Shown: positions 23,265-34,288 of the stretch, one piece after another
How positions within the stretch are numbered: the stretch's first letter is position 1
How the letters are laid out: the number at the start of each line of letters is the position of its first letter
Assembly (NCBI GenBank): GCA_030278955.1
Contig: JAOANR010000013.1
Location: 40,646,191-40,710,190, forward strand
Direction: 5' to 3'
From: Hygrophila difformis
Taxonomy: Eukaryota > Streptophyta > Magnoliopsida > Lamiales > Acanthaceae
Length of the DNA stretch: 64,000 nt
The notes under the pieces: model-generated
Told to the model about the DNA's origin: nothing
The model's input: only the letters and a program-made list of their open reading frames with translations
Database searches by the model: none
Program-made: the position numbers and the translations under genes

Positions 23265-26200
23265 ATGGCGCAACCGACTCTTTCCCCTTCCTCTCAAAAG
23301 ATCAAAGATGTTGAAGATTCCCTAGTTGAGACTTCTTCGCTTCGTCTCCTTGATGACGGCCTCGTTACCCTTGGACCTCTTGCGACTTCAACTGAGGCCA
23401 CGATTTCTGCTTCTGTTCTTTTTGGGGAGTCGAAGACGATCCCCTTGTTTTCGGACTATTTCTCTGTCAAGCTTTTCGGCCCTCTCAATACCTGGCCGCT
23501 GGTGACTCAGGAACATGTTGCTTGGTTCGAAAGGGCCCTTCCTCATTGTGGATTAGGTTGGGTTAACTCTGGCATTGTTCACTTGATTAAGCTGAGTACT
23601 CAACCCTTTCCTACTACTTACAATTACATTCAGGCCCTTCTTTGCTTCTGGAACTCATCCATTAACTGCTTCTGTTTCCCATGGGGTATGATGACTCCAA
23701 CCATTGAGGATGTTAAGCTTCTTCTGGACTTGCCCTCTCTTGGAAAGCCCGTCTTAGGTGTTACTGATTCCGACAAACCTAATACGAAGAACACCGGCTT
23801 TGCTTCCGGGCTCACCTTTGCTTCATGGATTAACAAGTATCGTGGGGATAAGCCCGAATTTTCTGAGGACGAATCTGTGGCTTTTATGATGCACTTCCTC
23901 AGCCGATTCTTTTGGTGCGCCCCTGCCAAGAATGTTGTTCTTGAGACCTACCCTCTGGCCAAGGCCCTTATGAAAAAGAATCATTTGCCTCTCGCCGACT
24001 ATTTCTTGGCGCATCTATACTCTGGCATGTCTTCCTTGGTTCATGGATGGGCCGACGGCCACTCTAGCCGATCTCATGGCCCTCTTTGGTTCCTTCACCT
24101 CTGGCTGGTATGGCATTTCAGGGATATGTCCCGTTTTGAACCTCAACCTTTCGAGACTACCCATCCTTCTGCTAACGATCTTCTCGGGGTTCGGTTTCCT
24201 GAAATGCGCACTGAACAATGGATTTACTACTTCATGAACCGATCCCCACTTGGTCCTTCTTCCTGCCACCTCTATTTTGGTACTCCGGATAGTTGGGTTT
24301 CGGCTATCAATACTCCCCCTTTCGGTAGACCTCTTCCGAAGGCATTTGCTCAAGTCTGGAATGCTTGTATCATTCCTCGTCACATTTTCAACTGCTCGTT
24401 GTTTGTTCCCCCTGACCATTCTATCCTTTCTGAGGTTTACAATCCTCACTTAGTCAGCCGTCAATTCGGCTTTGTTCAGGATGTGGTCACTCCTCTCTAT
24501 GGAGACCCAAATCGATACAACAAATCCTTCAAAGGATTCGGCTCTGAGAACAGCCGAAATCTCTGTCGTACTTGGGCCCTCCGGATTTGCAACTTTGAAG
24601 TTCGTTCTTTCGACGTCCGCCCTGGTCTTTCAACCGAGCGTTTCGATACCTGGTGGGAAAAAGCTCTTTCTTATGCTAATTTTGGCACTAACTTGCAGAG
24701 CCTCCTTGTTTCTCGCGGCTTTCCAGGTATTATGATGTTTTCGGTTGTTGGTTCAGCCCCTGATTACTCCTGCTCTTCTCAAGAGGATGACCCTCTACTT
24801 CCTTTACTTAGTAAGTCTTTCGGCTTTCTTTTTATTGTGTATCGTATATTTTTCTCAGATTTTCCCTTTTTTTTTTCTTTGCTTTGCAGGGGCTGCTTTG
24901 GATGATGTCTCATCTCTTCCCTCTCATCCGCGTATTTCGTCTGCTCCCGCTACTTCCGGAAAACGAAAACGTGCTACTTCTGGTTCAGGGAAGTCGAAAA
25001 AAGAACCTGCACCTAAGACGCTGCGACGTTCGGCTCGTTCGCCTCTTCCGGGTTCGGCCTCGTCTACTGATCAGGTCTCTTGCCGTTCTTTTCTTCTATA
25101 TTTTTTTTTTCACCATCTTCCCTTTAACATTTATCTCCCCTTTTTTTTTTCTAGGCTCCTCGAGTTACCGTTTCTTCCGGCCCTTCCGAATCACCTAATC
25201 CCTCATCTACGGCCCTTGATCCTATTGATGAGGACCCGACTATTACTTCAAGTACCACTCCCGTTTCTTCGGCCGATATGGGGCTAGGATTGACTTCTCG
25301 AACACCTGAGGGTGGCAACACTGGTTCGGTTGTTCCCATTTCGACTTCTTCTCTAGCAGTAGCCCTTCCCTCTTCTTCTATTGCCTCTATTCCTAACCCC
25401 TCCCCTGTTCACACTCGGCTGGGAGAATTAGCCGTTGGCAATGTTAATCCTCCTTCACCTTTCCCGGATAAGGATGTTCTAGATAATTTCTTTTCCCTTT
25501 CATTTGTTTCTTCTTCATCGGAATTTCCTCGTTCTTTTAAAGCCTGCTTGGATAAGCTTGAACGCTTGATTTCTGAACCATCCGACGCCTTCTCCGTCCA
25601 AACCAGGCCTATCCTTTTGCTTATCTCTTATATCAGGCAGACTTTTCCTCAAGATCTTCTGGTCTCCGGCTTGTCAAACGTCGTTGATGCAATGTTCACC
25701 TGTCTATTACGAATAGACATGGAGCTTCCTAGCCTTTTGGTCTTTCGCAAAACACTTGAAGATGAGCATGCTTCTCTTACCCTTCACAGGGCGGAATTTG
25801 ACAAGCATGCTTCTGACTATCATTCTTATATGAGTCAATTGTCGGCCAATGATGGCCTCAGATCTAATTATTTGAATCGTCTCTCCGCCATTGACTCCGA
25901 AATCAGCCGTCTTCAACATGAGGCACAAGGTGTGAAGAATGCTTTAGCCGAAGTTGACCAAGAATCGGCTCATTTGCAAGGACTTATAAAGCAGCTCCAC
26001 AAGTCTGCTCAGGCTCCTAGGGATAAACTTGCTAGTCTTAAAGAGAAAACAGACTACCTTGCTTTGAGGTTATCCTTCAGTGACACCGTCCTTAATGTTT
26101 TCCGTGACTTGTGGTCAGACACTCAGAAGGCGCTTAATCAGATTCGCTCTGTCGCGGTTCAACTTCCTTCGGTGCCAAATACTTCAATGGCTTCTGATAA

Positions 26201-26525
26201 CCTTTTCGTCAATCCTCCTTCAGGGGATAATCTGAAGAATTCTGGTAATATTTAATTTGTTCTTTTGGTCCTGATGATATACGATGATTATGTCTTCCTT
26301 TTCTTTTAATTTCTCTTCTTAGATGCTCCGTGTGATCCTTTCGAAGACACTACCGACAAGCTTTTCTCGTCCCAACCCGATGATCCTCTGGTTTCGGCCG
26401 AAGCTGAAGCTCGATCGTATCAGGAGTTTCAATCAGTATTGGATCCGACTCCTGCTAGTAATTCGGCCGCTCCTCTTACCAGTGACTTCGGTGAAGACAT
26501 TGCTTATGATTTGAGTGGAGATTGA
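23265..26525 (+). CDS. retrotransposon-borne plant mobile domain (PMD) protein, antisense, four exons
   Basis: Exons are 23265-24810, 24890-25074, 25155-26244 and 26323-26525. All introns are short (78-80 nt), T-rich and GT-AG, and the phases fit, giving 1007 residues without a stop. The ATG at 23265 has a good context; the frame opens slightly upstream at a non-ATG codon. Residues from about 60 to 480 match the plant mobile domain (PF10536-type): WPLVTQEHVAWFERALPHCG, FPWGMMTPTIEDVKLLLDLP. Residues 540-553 form a bipartite Lys/Arg NLS (GKRKRATSGSGKSKKEP region). A Ser/Pro-rich linker follows, then a coiled coil (about 773-883) and an acidic C-terminus. Cellular PMD proteins MAIN and MAIL1 act in nuclear gene and TE silencing; the function of the TE-borne form is unknown. 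It lies antisense to gag-pol, tail-to-tail with integrase. Confidence 0.85.
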
Positions 26526-27534
26526 ACTTTGTTGTTGTTGTTTTCTTTTTTGGATGTAATAATATCCCCCCTTACTGTACTCTTGGTTTTTATTTCGGCC
26601 GATTCGCTCTGTATACTTAATCGGCCCATTATAAAATATTTGTCTTTTTGCAGACTTATTTCGCCTGTTTCTTCCTTGTTCCCAAGGATATTTTCTGATA
26701 CAATATTATCTTCTGCAGCTTTATTGGGATTCTTGAAACGTTTCTTCCGTAATCAATGCTTTTCTCTTTACGTTTCCTTTTTTTGCTGTAACTGACATCT
26801 CTCCATTTTTCTCTATAAATACCAACTCCTCTCCACTTCTTGTTCCATAATCTCGCAAACACCAATCATGAACATCTTGATGCTTTTAATTCCTTCTCCT
26901 CCCTGGCCCCCTCGGCCCGTTGGCTCTTTGGTTGATCCTTTACTTGTAAGCCGAAAGCCCTTTTTATATGCAACGCGAGTTCAACTAATCCTTTCACCAT
27001 TATCTTCATATAAATTGGGAACTTCCTACACTTTTCTCAACATGTATTCCGACGGTCATACTCGGGCTCTGCCCTATCCCCTCTTGTTGTTGTGACCCGT
27101 CGTAATCTTACTAATATCGGTCCCAAAGTCTTGGGCGGTCGAATAATAATTGCGCCTTTCTATGGGACCGAATTATTTTTCTAAGCTCCGAAGGCCATAC
27201 CCCTCGAACTTCATCCCTATCTTCAATGCTAAGAAGGGGGTATCCTTGCTGGAGCAGATTAAAATTTTCTTCTTCCTGGTCTGGGAGTTGGCTTTCTTGG
27301 CACAGCCATCTCTTCTCTCGCCGGCTAGAAGAATTTGGGCTTGGGAATGAATGTTGGCCATCTACCACTTCAGATCCCACTTGCCTCTGCCTCTTTCTAG
27401 CCGTTTTAGCCCAGGACGTTTCCCTTGTATATTGTAATTTCGGGCTATCGACGCCGCTTTCGGCCGAAGTAGCACCCTTTTTGTACTTATTCGTTCATGC
27501 AATAAAATCTTTACTTTTTAGCATCGCTTAATGT
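26526..27534. other. gap between convergent PMD and pol genes; possible second plus-strand promoter
   Basis: About 1 kb lies between the PMD stop and the integrase stop. A plus-strand TATAAATA (26814-26821) is followed by a C/T-rich leader and an ATG at 26868 opening a 75-codon frame (MNILMLLIPSPPWPPRPVGS). An AATAAA lies near 27501. The downstream frames are short and not recognisable, so a second antisense transcript is possible but unproven. The region should also carry the 3' UTRs of both flanking genes. Confidence 0.35.
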
Positions 27535-30500
27535 TTAATCCCATACTGATGGATAATATTTCTTCATGTATCTTGCATTAACTGGATTTGACATCTGCTC
27601 ACCATTTTCGTCCACCAGAACGTACGCTCCATTCGGTAATCTTGTATGAACAATAAATGGTCCCTCCCAATTGGGACTCCACTTACCTAATCGGCCATCC
27701 TTCTGCTTAGGCGGCCATATAACTTTCCAAACTAAGTCTCCAACTTCAAACCGCTTAAGACGAATTCGCTTATTGTACCAATCGGCCACAATATCTTTAT
27801 TTTTCTGCAAATTCTCAAAGGCGTGCACCCGATTGGAATTTATCTCCAATAACTCATCTTTCATCGCACGATCATACTGTTCGGCCGACATTGAATCCGC
27901 CTGGCTTGTTCTCAAAGTCGGTACTGTTATTTCGGCTGGCAATACTGCATCCATTCCATAAGTCAGCCGAAACGGTGTGAACCCAGTAGCTGAAGTTTTA
28001 GCATTTCGATAGGCCCACAATGCTTCAGATAACTTCTCGTGCCATTTTCTTGGCTGATCTTCAATCATTTTCTTTACAATTCCTATTAGCTGTTTGTTTG
28101 TGGCCTCTGCTTGTCCATTTCCTTGCGGGTAATATGGTGACGAATGCACAATTTTTATCCCGTATTCGTCTGCAAAGGCCTTGACTTTTTCTCCCACAAA
28201 TACAGTTCCTCTATCTGTTAGAATCGTCTGTGGGATCCCGAATCTATAAATCAACTGTCTCTTAATAAACTCAATCACCTCCTCTTGTGAAATGCTGACA
28301 TACGCTTGAGCTTCGGCCCATTTTGTGAAGTAATCTGTTGCCACTAGCACGAACTCATGTCTTTTCGACGAAGAGGGATGAACTTTTCCTATGATGTCCA
28401 TGGCCCATCCTCTGAATGGCCATGGTTTGATCATTATATGTAATTCTTCGGCCGGTAACTTCTGAATCGGCCCATGTTTTTGACATTCGGTGCATCCTCT
28501 TGCATATTTTTCACAATCAGGACCCATATTCGGCCAATAATATCCCAGCCGAATAATACTCCACTTCATTGATTTTCCTGCCCGATGCGCACCACATATT
28601 CCTTCGTGAACCTCTCCCATTACCCTTCTAGCATCTTCTTCTCCGACACATCTGAGCAATATTCCATCAATAGCACGCTTGAATAATAATCCTCCTATTA
28701 TGACGTAGTCCATCGCTTTCCGTTTTTCGGCTGGATTAGCCTCCGAAGGATCTTCTAATGTCTGTGCTATCTAATTATCCATTCGGCCTTCTCTGTTTCG
28801 GCCAAACGTACTTCTACATTTCCTGCTATCGGCATCAACCGATATTTAGCTGCATGTTGAGCCAATTCATTGGCTACTTCATTCTTTCCTCTCGGGATAT
28901 ATTCAATGTACACCTCATCAAATTCTTCTAACAAAGTAACCGCTTCTTCATATAATCTAATCAACTGAGAACTCTTAACCGAAAAATCGCCTAATAATTG
29001 CTGAACAACTACTTGCGAGTCTCCTTTGACAATGATTGCTCTGACTCCTTCTTCTATCAACCGTTGTAATCCCGAAATTAACGCTTTATATTCAGCTTGG
29101 TTATTCGTATATGACTCTGGCAGTTGCACGAAATATTTGTATATCTTGCTCTCCGGTGTCTGTAGGGTAAACCCTGCTCCAACTCCTGAAGCGGCTTTAG
29201 AACCATCAAATGTCATTACCCATGGTTGTAAGTATACAATCCCTATCTCACCAACTTCTTTCGGCCGATCCTGATGATCGATGTCATCGGTTATCGGGTG
29301 TATCACATGATCAGCCAGAAAATCGGCTACAATCTGTCCTTTCATAGCCCTCAAAGGTTGGTATCTCAAATCGTATGCATTTAACTTCATGGCCCATTTG
29401 GCCATTCTTCGGCTACTGACCGGATCATTCATCATAATCTTAACTATGTCAACCGAAGCTACCACTATCACTTGCCTTGGCTGAATATAATATTCTAATT
29501 TCTGGCATGCATGATAAAGACTTAAACATAGTTTATGAATCGGCGAGTACCTTACTTCGGCGTCCCTTAGGATTCGGCTAAGATAGTAAATCGCCCGATC
29601 CCTTCCTTCATCGTCTTCTTGCGCCAGTAATGCTCCAATAGATTCTTCGGCCGCTGCTATATACAACTTCAATGGCCGTCCTAAAATTGGAGGAACCAAC
29701 ACAGGTGGATTCATCAAATCCTGCTTCAATTGTTCGAAGGCTTTTTGTTGGTCGACTCCCCATTTGAACTCCTCTTCCTTCTTCAACCTCAATAAATCGG
29801 TTAGTGGCTTCGACTTTCCAGCCGCATTTGCTAAGAATCGTCTCAGAAAACCGATCTTTCCAAGAAACTTCTGTAGACTCTTCTTATCATGTGGAGGTTT
29901 GGCTTCTTGGATAGCCCTGGTTTTGTTCGCATCAACTTCTATTCCTTTGTTATGTACCAGGAACCCGAGAAAATTTCCTGCCTGTACTCCGAAAGCACAC
30001 TTGGCTGGATTCATCTTGACTCCATGCAGCCTCATCCTCATGAACACCTTCCGCAAATCGTTCAAGTGGCTTTCGATATCTTTGGATCGGACCATGACGT
30101 CATCGATATAGACTTCAACACAATCCCCTATGAGGTCATGGAAAACATAGTTCATGGCTCTCTGGTATGTAGCTCCTGCATTCTTCAGTCCGAACGGCAT
30201 CACTACTCATTCATATATTCCTATGGCACCAGGGCACCGAAATGCAGTCTTGTGAATGTCTTCTTCGGCCATAAAAATTTGGTTGTATCCTGAATATCCA
30301 TCCATGAAAGATAGCATCCCCTGTTTTGCGGCCGAATCAATCAACAAGTCGACAATAGGCATCATATACTCATCTTTTGGAGTGGCTATATTAAGATTCC
30401 TGAAATCAATACACACTCTCAATTTTCCATTCTTCTTTATTACAGGAACAATATTCGATAGCCATTCTACATATTTAGCTGGCCTAACAAGCCCGGCCGC

Positions 30501-30908
30501 TAACAATTTCTCTATTTCTTCTTTTATTTTTGGGACTAATTCGGGCGCTGCCCTCCTGGCCGGCTGTTTATGCGGCCTGAACCCTTCTTTGATAGGCAGT
30601 CTGTGCTCTACAATCGACCGCTCCAATCCTGGCATCTCTGTATAGTCCCATGCGAAACAATCCTTGAATTCGACTAGAACCTCCTTGAATCGGCTTGTCA
30701 TCTGCTGATCAAGATTCGCACTCAACGGGATCTCCCTCGGGTGTTCGTCTGTACCAACATTGACCATTTTCAAGGGGTCTTGAGCTTTGAAATCCGGCGT
30801 TCGCTTTGGAATTGCGTCTATTAAATCGCTCCATCCTGCTTTGTCGTCTGAAATTCCGAGTTCGGCCGATTCGAACTCGGTCGCTTGATTCGGTTGTGCC
30901 TCCATCAT
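27535..30908 (-). pseudogene. Tat-lineage pol: RT, dual RNase H, integrase; two breaks
   Basis: It opens at an ATG overlapping the gag-pro stop (ATGA at 30908-30905). The reverse transcriptase spans the segment with LRVCIDFRNLN, then MPFGLKNAGATYQ and YIDDVMV (the YxDD catalytic motif). The connection RNase H is degenerate (LYIAAAEESIGALL). A second RNase H follows with FDGSKAASGVGAGF, TNNQAEYKAL, VKGDSQVVVQQL and NEVANELAQHA. Integrase has the HHCC finger (H...H, then CTECQKHG) and the D,D,E core (MDIIG, LTDRG, QAEATNK), with no chromodomain after it. Breaks: a TGA at 30209-30207 where the conserved Trp before the VMPFGL motif is expected, and a one-base frameshift near 28770 between RNase H and integrase. 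Otherwise the frames are open. Confidence 0.9.
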
Positions 30909-33900
30909 TTACTTTCTTCTTCGACTGGCCGTTCATCGGCCTGGTATCTGATTTCAAACCCCAAATCTGTCCAATCACACTCGATCACCTGCGGGTACCG
31001 ATCCCCTACCACTGCTAGGAATGGTTGTATCGGTTCTTTATATAACACCGCATCAATTCGTCCGGCTGAGCTGACTGGAAATGGAGGTTGATCCCCATCT
31101 ACTTCTTCTACTGTGCCATCCTTTTTCCAGAACCATACTTTCTGGTGAAGCGTTGATGGCAAACATCGGGATGTATGAATCCAGCATCGGCCTAATAGGG
31201 CCGCATACGGGACCTCTGCATCCACCACGAAGAACATGGTCGGAATTGATATTGTTCCGACCGTTACATCCACCAATATACATCCTTCAGCCGCAGTTTG
31301 AGCCCCCACAAAACTCATTACCTTCATTCTCGTAGGGAGTAAGTCTTCCTTCGAACGGCCTATCTTTGTTAGTGTGGATAGCGGCATGATATTCACTGTG
31401 GCTCCACCGTCGATAAACATTCTTCTAAGTGGTCTCCCATTGACCCAACCTTTAACGTATAAAGGCCTCACATGCTGGGACATCTTCGCAGTTGGAGGCA
31501 AAATCGTACCTGGTTGAGCTTCTGGAACAAATGCTTTATATCCTTCCTCAAACGATTTCTCTATTTCGGCTTCCGGCCGAAATACCTCAAGTTTATCGAA
31601 GCAAAAATCCACTATGGGTTCTTCATCGCCATAGTATTCTCCATCCTTCTGACAGAAAACCACAGCTGGTTCGGAATCCGACCAGTACTCCTCTTTCTCT
31701 TCGGTGGTTACCGTCACCATATTCGCGCTAGATCCGAAGTCGAACTTAAACTGCCCAACAGGGGGTGTATCACTATTCGGAATGATAGTTGTCTTTGGTT
31801 TCCACTCCCTGGTTCGGACTGGTCTAGGCTTCCATTCTTCTTTCGATTTCGGCTGCTCACTTTCAATTTTCGGCTGTATTACTTTTGGCCGAAATTCAGT
31901 TTTGTTCTTTAGCCGATCCTGTCCTTCTTTCGGCTTCCTCTCTTCTCTCGATTCGGACTTCAAACGAGCCGAAAATACCCTATTGAGTACTCGTCCCCCC
32001 GAGAACGAACAGTCATCAGGGAAATCCTCTTCCATATGCATCATATCATACTCCTCCTGCTCAGAAACAGCAGCTGCTTTAAGCTGTTGCATTCTTCGTT
32101 TGAAAGTACGATATGATCCCTTTCCTTTTGGGACCTTTCTCTCCTCTGCCCTCCAGGCTGAATGGTCATACCGGCGTTGATCGAAATGCCTTCTTTCTGG
32201 AGAGTTTCGGACCCATCGGCCTACTTGAGTATTTGCTGGTGGCCTTCTAAGCTTTTTCATTTCGGGACTAACAGCTTCTTCAGGGACTGTGATCTGTATC
32301 ACAGGTTTTCCATTCTGTCTACCGGCTGTTAACTTCATCTCTGAATCCCATCCATTGGTTATGATTTTCAACGTTGGTCTCTCACTCTTATCTCCGACCT
32401 CGATCTCCTGATGTCTCTCCGATTGCTTGATCCACTCTTTCACCTCATAATTCCCCAATCGGTCAAAAACATCTGAAACTTTCTCTTTTCCCTTCGGAGA
32501 TCCTAGCCTTTTCCATACTCCTGACTTCTGAGCCGATGGCCGATCCCCAAGCCGATCGTGCACAGAACTCTTGCTAGATGATGTTTGATCCCCTAATCGG
32601 TCATGCACCGATTTGTTCTGATTGGGCTGCACCATCACTATGTTGGCAACTGGGAACGGATTCTTATCAATTGCCATAAGCCTCTCTGGGAACTTCAGCT
32701 TCCCATCATCGACATGCTTCTGAATCAGTTTCCTAAAATGCCCACAAATCGCCGTGGAATGAGTAGCTGATCCATGGAATCTGCACCATCCAGCCTCCAA
32801 CTGATCCTTGGTAGGCTGTGGATGGTTTCCTTTAAACTCTAGCAATCCGTTCTTCTGGCAATAATCAAATATTTCGTCCATTTGTGACAAGTCGAAAGAG
32901 TAAAACCTTTGAGATTCATCTCCTCCTTCTTTCTCCTTGCCTCTGGCTGGCCGAAGTGCTGGACAAGTCATAGGCTTTTTTATGATTAACTCTGCCCTTG
33001 CGACTTCGGCTAATGCAGGAACGTCATCCGTATTGTACTCTTCCTGAATTTCACATCTATCCAGAGATTCAGCAAAAGAGGCAGCTGACTGGATAGGTTG
33101 TGACCTTCCGCTTTGACTTCGGCTTGATTTGAAAGCCGCCTGTTCTGCCAAATATGTCTCCATCCTTATAGCTTCAGCCGTTAATTCGGCTACCGTCCTC
33201 GGTCTTGTTACCATCAATCTATCCTTAATGGCAAACTTCAAATTCTGCTTTAAGATTTGAATATATTCATGCTCAGGCAGCATTGTCTTCATCTGAGCCT
33301 TCACTGCATAAAATCTTTCAATGAATTCAGTAACCGATTCAGACGCCTTCTGCTTGGTTGACGTCAGATCAACTACCGAGACTTCCGGACTGGTATTATA
33401 GAATCGGTCATGGAATAACCGCTCCATTTCGGCCCAAGTATTGACCGATCCCGCTGGCAAATTAATGTACCATTCGAATGCTGGGCCAGTTAATGACAAA
33501 CTGAACAATATCAGCTTGTGAAAATCATTTTGCGCGATTCTGGTACATTGAGCTGTAAATCGGCCAATATGCTCGATGGTAGAGCGGCCGACTTCTCCAG
33601 AAAAAGTGTTAAAATCTGGAACCTTCACCCCTCTAGGCAGTGGATACTGCTCCTCAATGTAATCTGGATAAGGTTTCCGATACATCGGCCTATTCTCCTG
33701 GCCGATGAGATTCCCAAACTGTGTGCGAATAATCTCAGCAATAAGTTCTCTGTCAACCAGTTGTGGTGGATTCTGCTGAAGTGGTGCGTATTGTTGTTGA
33801 ACCACTGGAGCAGGCGGTTGAACAGCTGGTTGAGGCGGTTGATTCTGTTGCTGATCGTACCTCTGCTGCGGAGGAACAAAAGGCCGAGCTCCGTGCCCTC

Positions 33901-34264
33901 CTGGCGGCCTAAAGGCCTGCTGCTGAAAATTGTGAGGATTTTGCATCGCAGGTGGTGGATTTTGAGCTACTGGAGCTTGCTGCGCTCCCATTGGATACAT
34001 ACTCCTCGCGATTTCGGCTCTGAACATGGCTGGCATCGCCGCCAAGATATTCCCTTCGATTTGGCGAACCGAATTAGTAACCGCCGCTTCCACCATAAAT
34101 TGAACCTGATCTCGGAATCGCGGGGTTAAATCATTATGGAAATGTGATGGTCCGGGGAACCCTGGGGGGAATTCTCCGGCTTCTGGTGCGCGCTCTTCCT
34201 GAATCGACGGCAAATCAGTCCTCGCCGCCGTGTTTGCTGCTGGAGTTGCTTGTTCAAACGCCAT
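30905..34264 (-). CDS. Tat-lineage gag-protease polyprotein
   Basis: This open frame of 1119 residues starts at the ATG at 34264 (MAFEQATPAANT); the frame extends a few codons further to a GTG within the primer-binding region. It has a Gln/Pro-rich N-terminal region, then a retrotransposon gag domain (FNTFSGEVGRSTIEHIGRF, NTWAEMERLFHDRFY, VTEFIERFYAVKAQ). A zinc-knuckle variant follows with spacing C-x2-H-x4-H-x4-C (WCRFHGSATHSTAIC). The middle carries repeats of a SVHDRLGD(Q/R) type. The aspartic protease has its active site at MFIDGGATVNIMP, with Asp952 followed by Gly-Gly rather than Ser/Thr-Gly, and a later PYAALLGRCWI flap or dimer segment. It ends in TGA overlapping the pol ATG. Confidence 0.9.
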   Translation of the reverse strand: MAFEQATPAANTAARTDLPSIQEERAPEAGEFPPGFPGPSHFHNDLTPRFRDQVQFMVEAAVTNSVRQIEGNILAAMPAMFRAEIARSMYPMGAQQAPVAQNPPPAMQNPHNFQQQAFRPPGGHGARPFVPPQQRYDQQQNQPPQPAVQPPAPVVQQQYAPLQQNPPQLVDRELIAEIIRTQFGNLIGQENRPMYRKPYPDYIEEQYPLPRGVKVPDFNTFSGEVGRSTIEHIGRFTAQCTRIAQNDFHKLILFSLSLTGPAFEWYINLPAGSVNTWAEMERLFHDRFYNTSPEVSVVDLTSTKQKASESVTEFIERFYAVKAQMKTMLPEHEYIQILKQNLKFAIKDRLMVTRPRTVAELTAEAIRMETYLAEQAAFKSSRSQSGRSQPIQSAASFAESLDRCEIQEEYNTDDVPALAEVARAELIIKKPMTCPALRPARGKEKEGGDESQRFYSFDLSQMDEIFDYCQKNGLLEFKGNHPQPTKDQLEAGWCRFHGSATHSTAICGHFRKLIQKHVDDGKLKFPERLMAIDKNPFPVANIVMVQPNQNKSVHDRLGDQTSSSKSSVHDRLGDRPSAQKSGVWKRLGSPKGKEKVSDVFDRLGNYEVKEWIKQSERHQEIEVGDKSERPTLKIITNGWDSEMKLTAGRQNGKPVIQITVPEEAVSPEMKKLRRPPANTQVGRWVRNSPERRHFDQRRYDHSAWRAEERKVPKGKGSYRTFKRRMQQLKAAAVSEQEEYDMMHMEEDFPDDCSFSGGRVLNRVFSARLKSESREERKPKEGQDRLKNKTEFRPKVIQPKIESEQPKSKEEWKPRPVRTREWKPKTTIIPNSDTPPVGQFKFDFGSSANMVTVTTEEKEEYWSDSEPAVVFCQKDGEYYGDEEPIVDFCFDKLEVFRPEAEIEKSFEEGYKAFVPEAQPGTILPPTAKMSQHVRPLYVKGWVNGRPLRRMFIDGGATVNIMPLSTLTKIGRSKEDLLPTRMKVMSFVGAQTAAEGCILVDVTVGTISIPTMFFVVDAEVPYAALLGRCWIHTSRCLPSTLHQKVWFWKKDGTVEEVDGDQPPFPVSSAGRIDAVLYKEPIQPFLAVVGDRYPQVIECDWTDLGFEIRYQADERPVEEESK

Positions 34265-34269
34265 TTTGC

Positions 34270-34287
34270 GTCCCACTGGGCGTGCCA
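34270..34287 (-). other. primer-binding site of the Tat element
   Basis: Directly after the 5' LTR (one base gap) the minus strand reads TGGCACGCCCAGTGGGAC. It begins with the TGG expected to pair with a tRNA CCA end. I did not assign the tRNA. Confidence 0.65.
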
Positions 34288-34288
34288 C

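Noticed and set aside
24015..24449. Long minus-strand frame across the PMD gene
   Set aside because: Shadow frame of the PMD exon; it has no domain and lacks coding-like composition.
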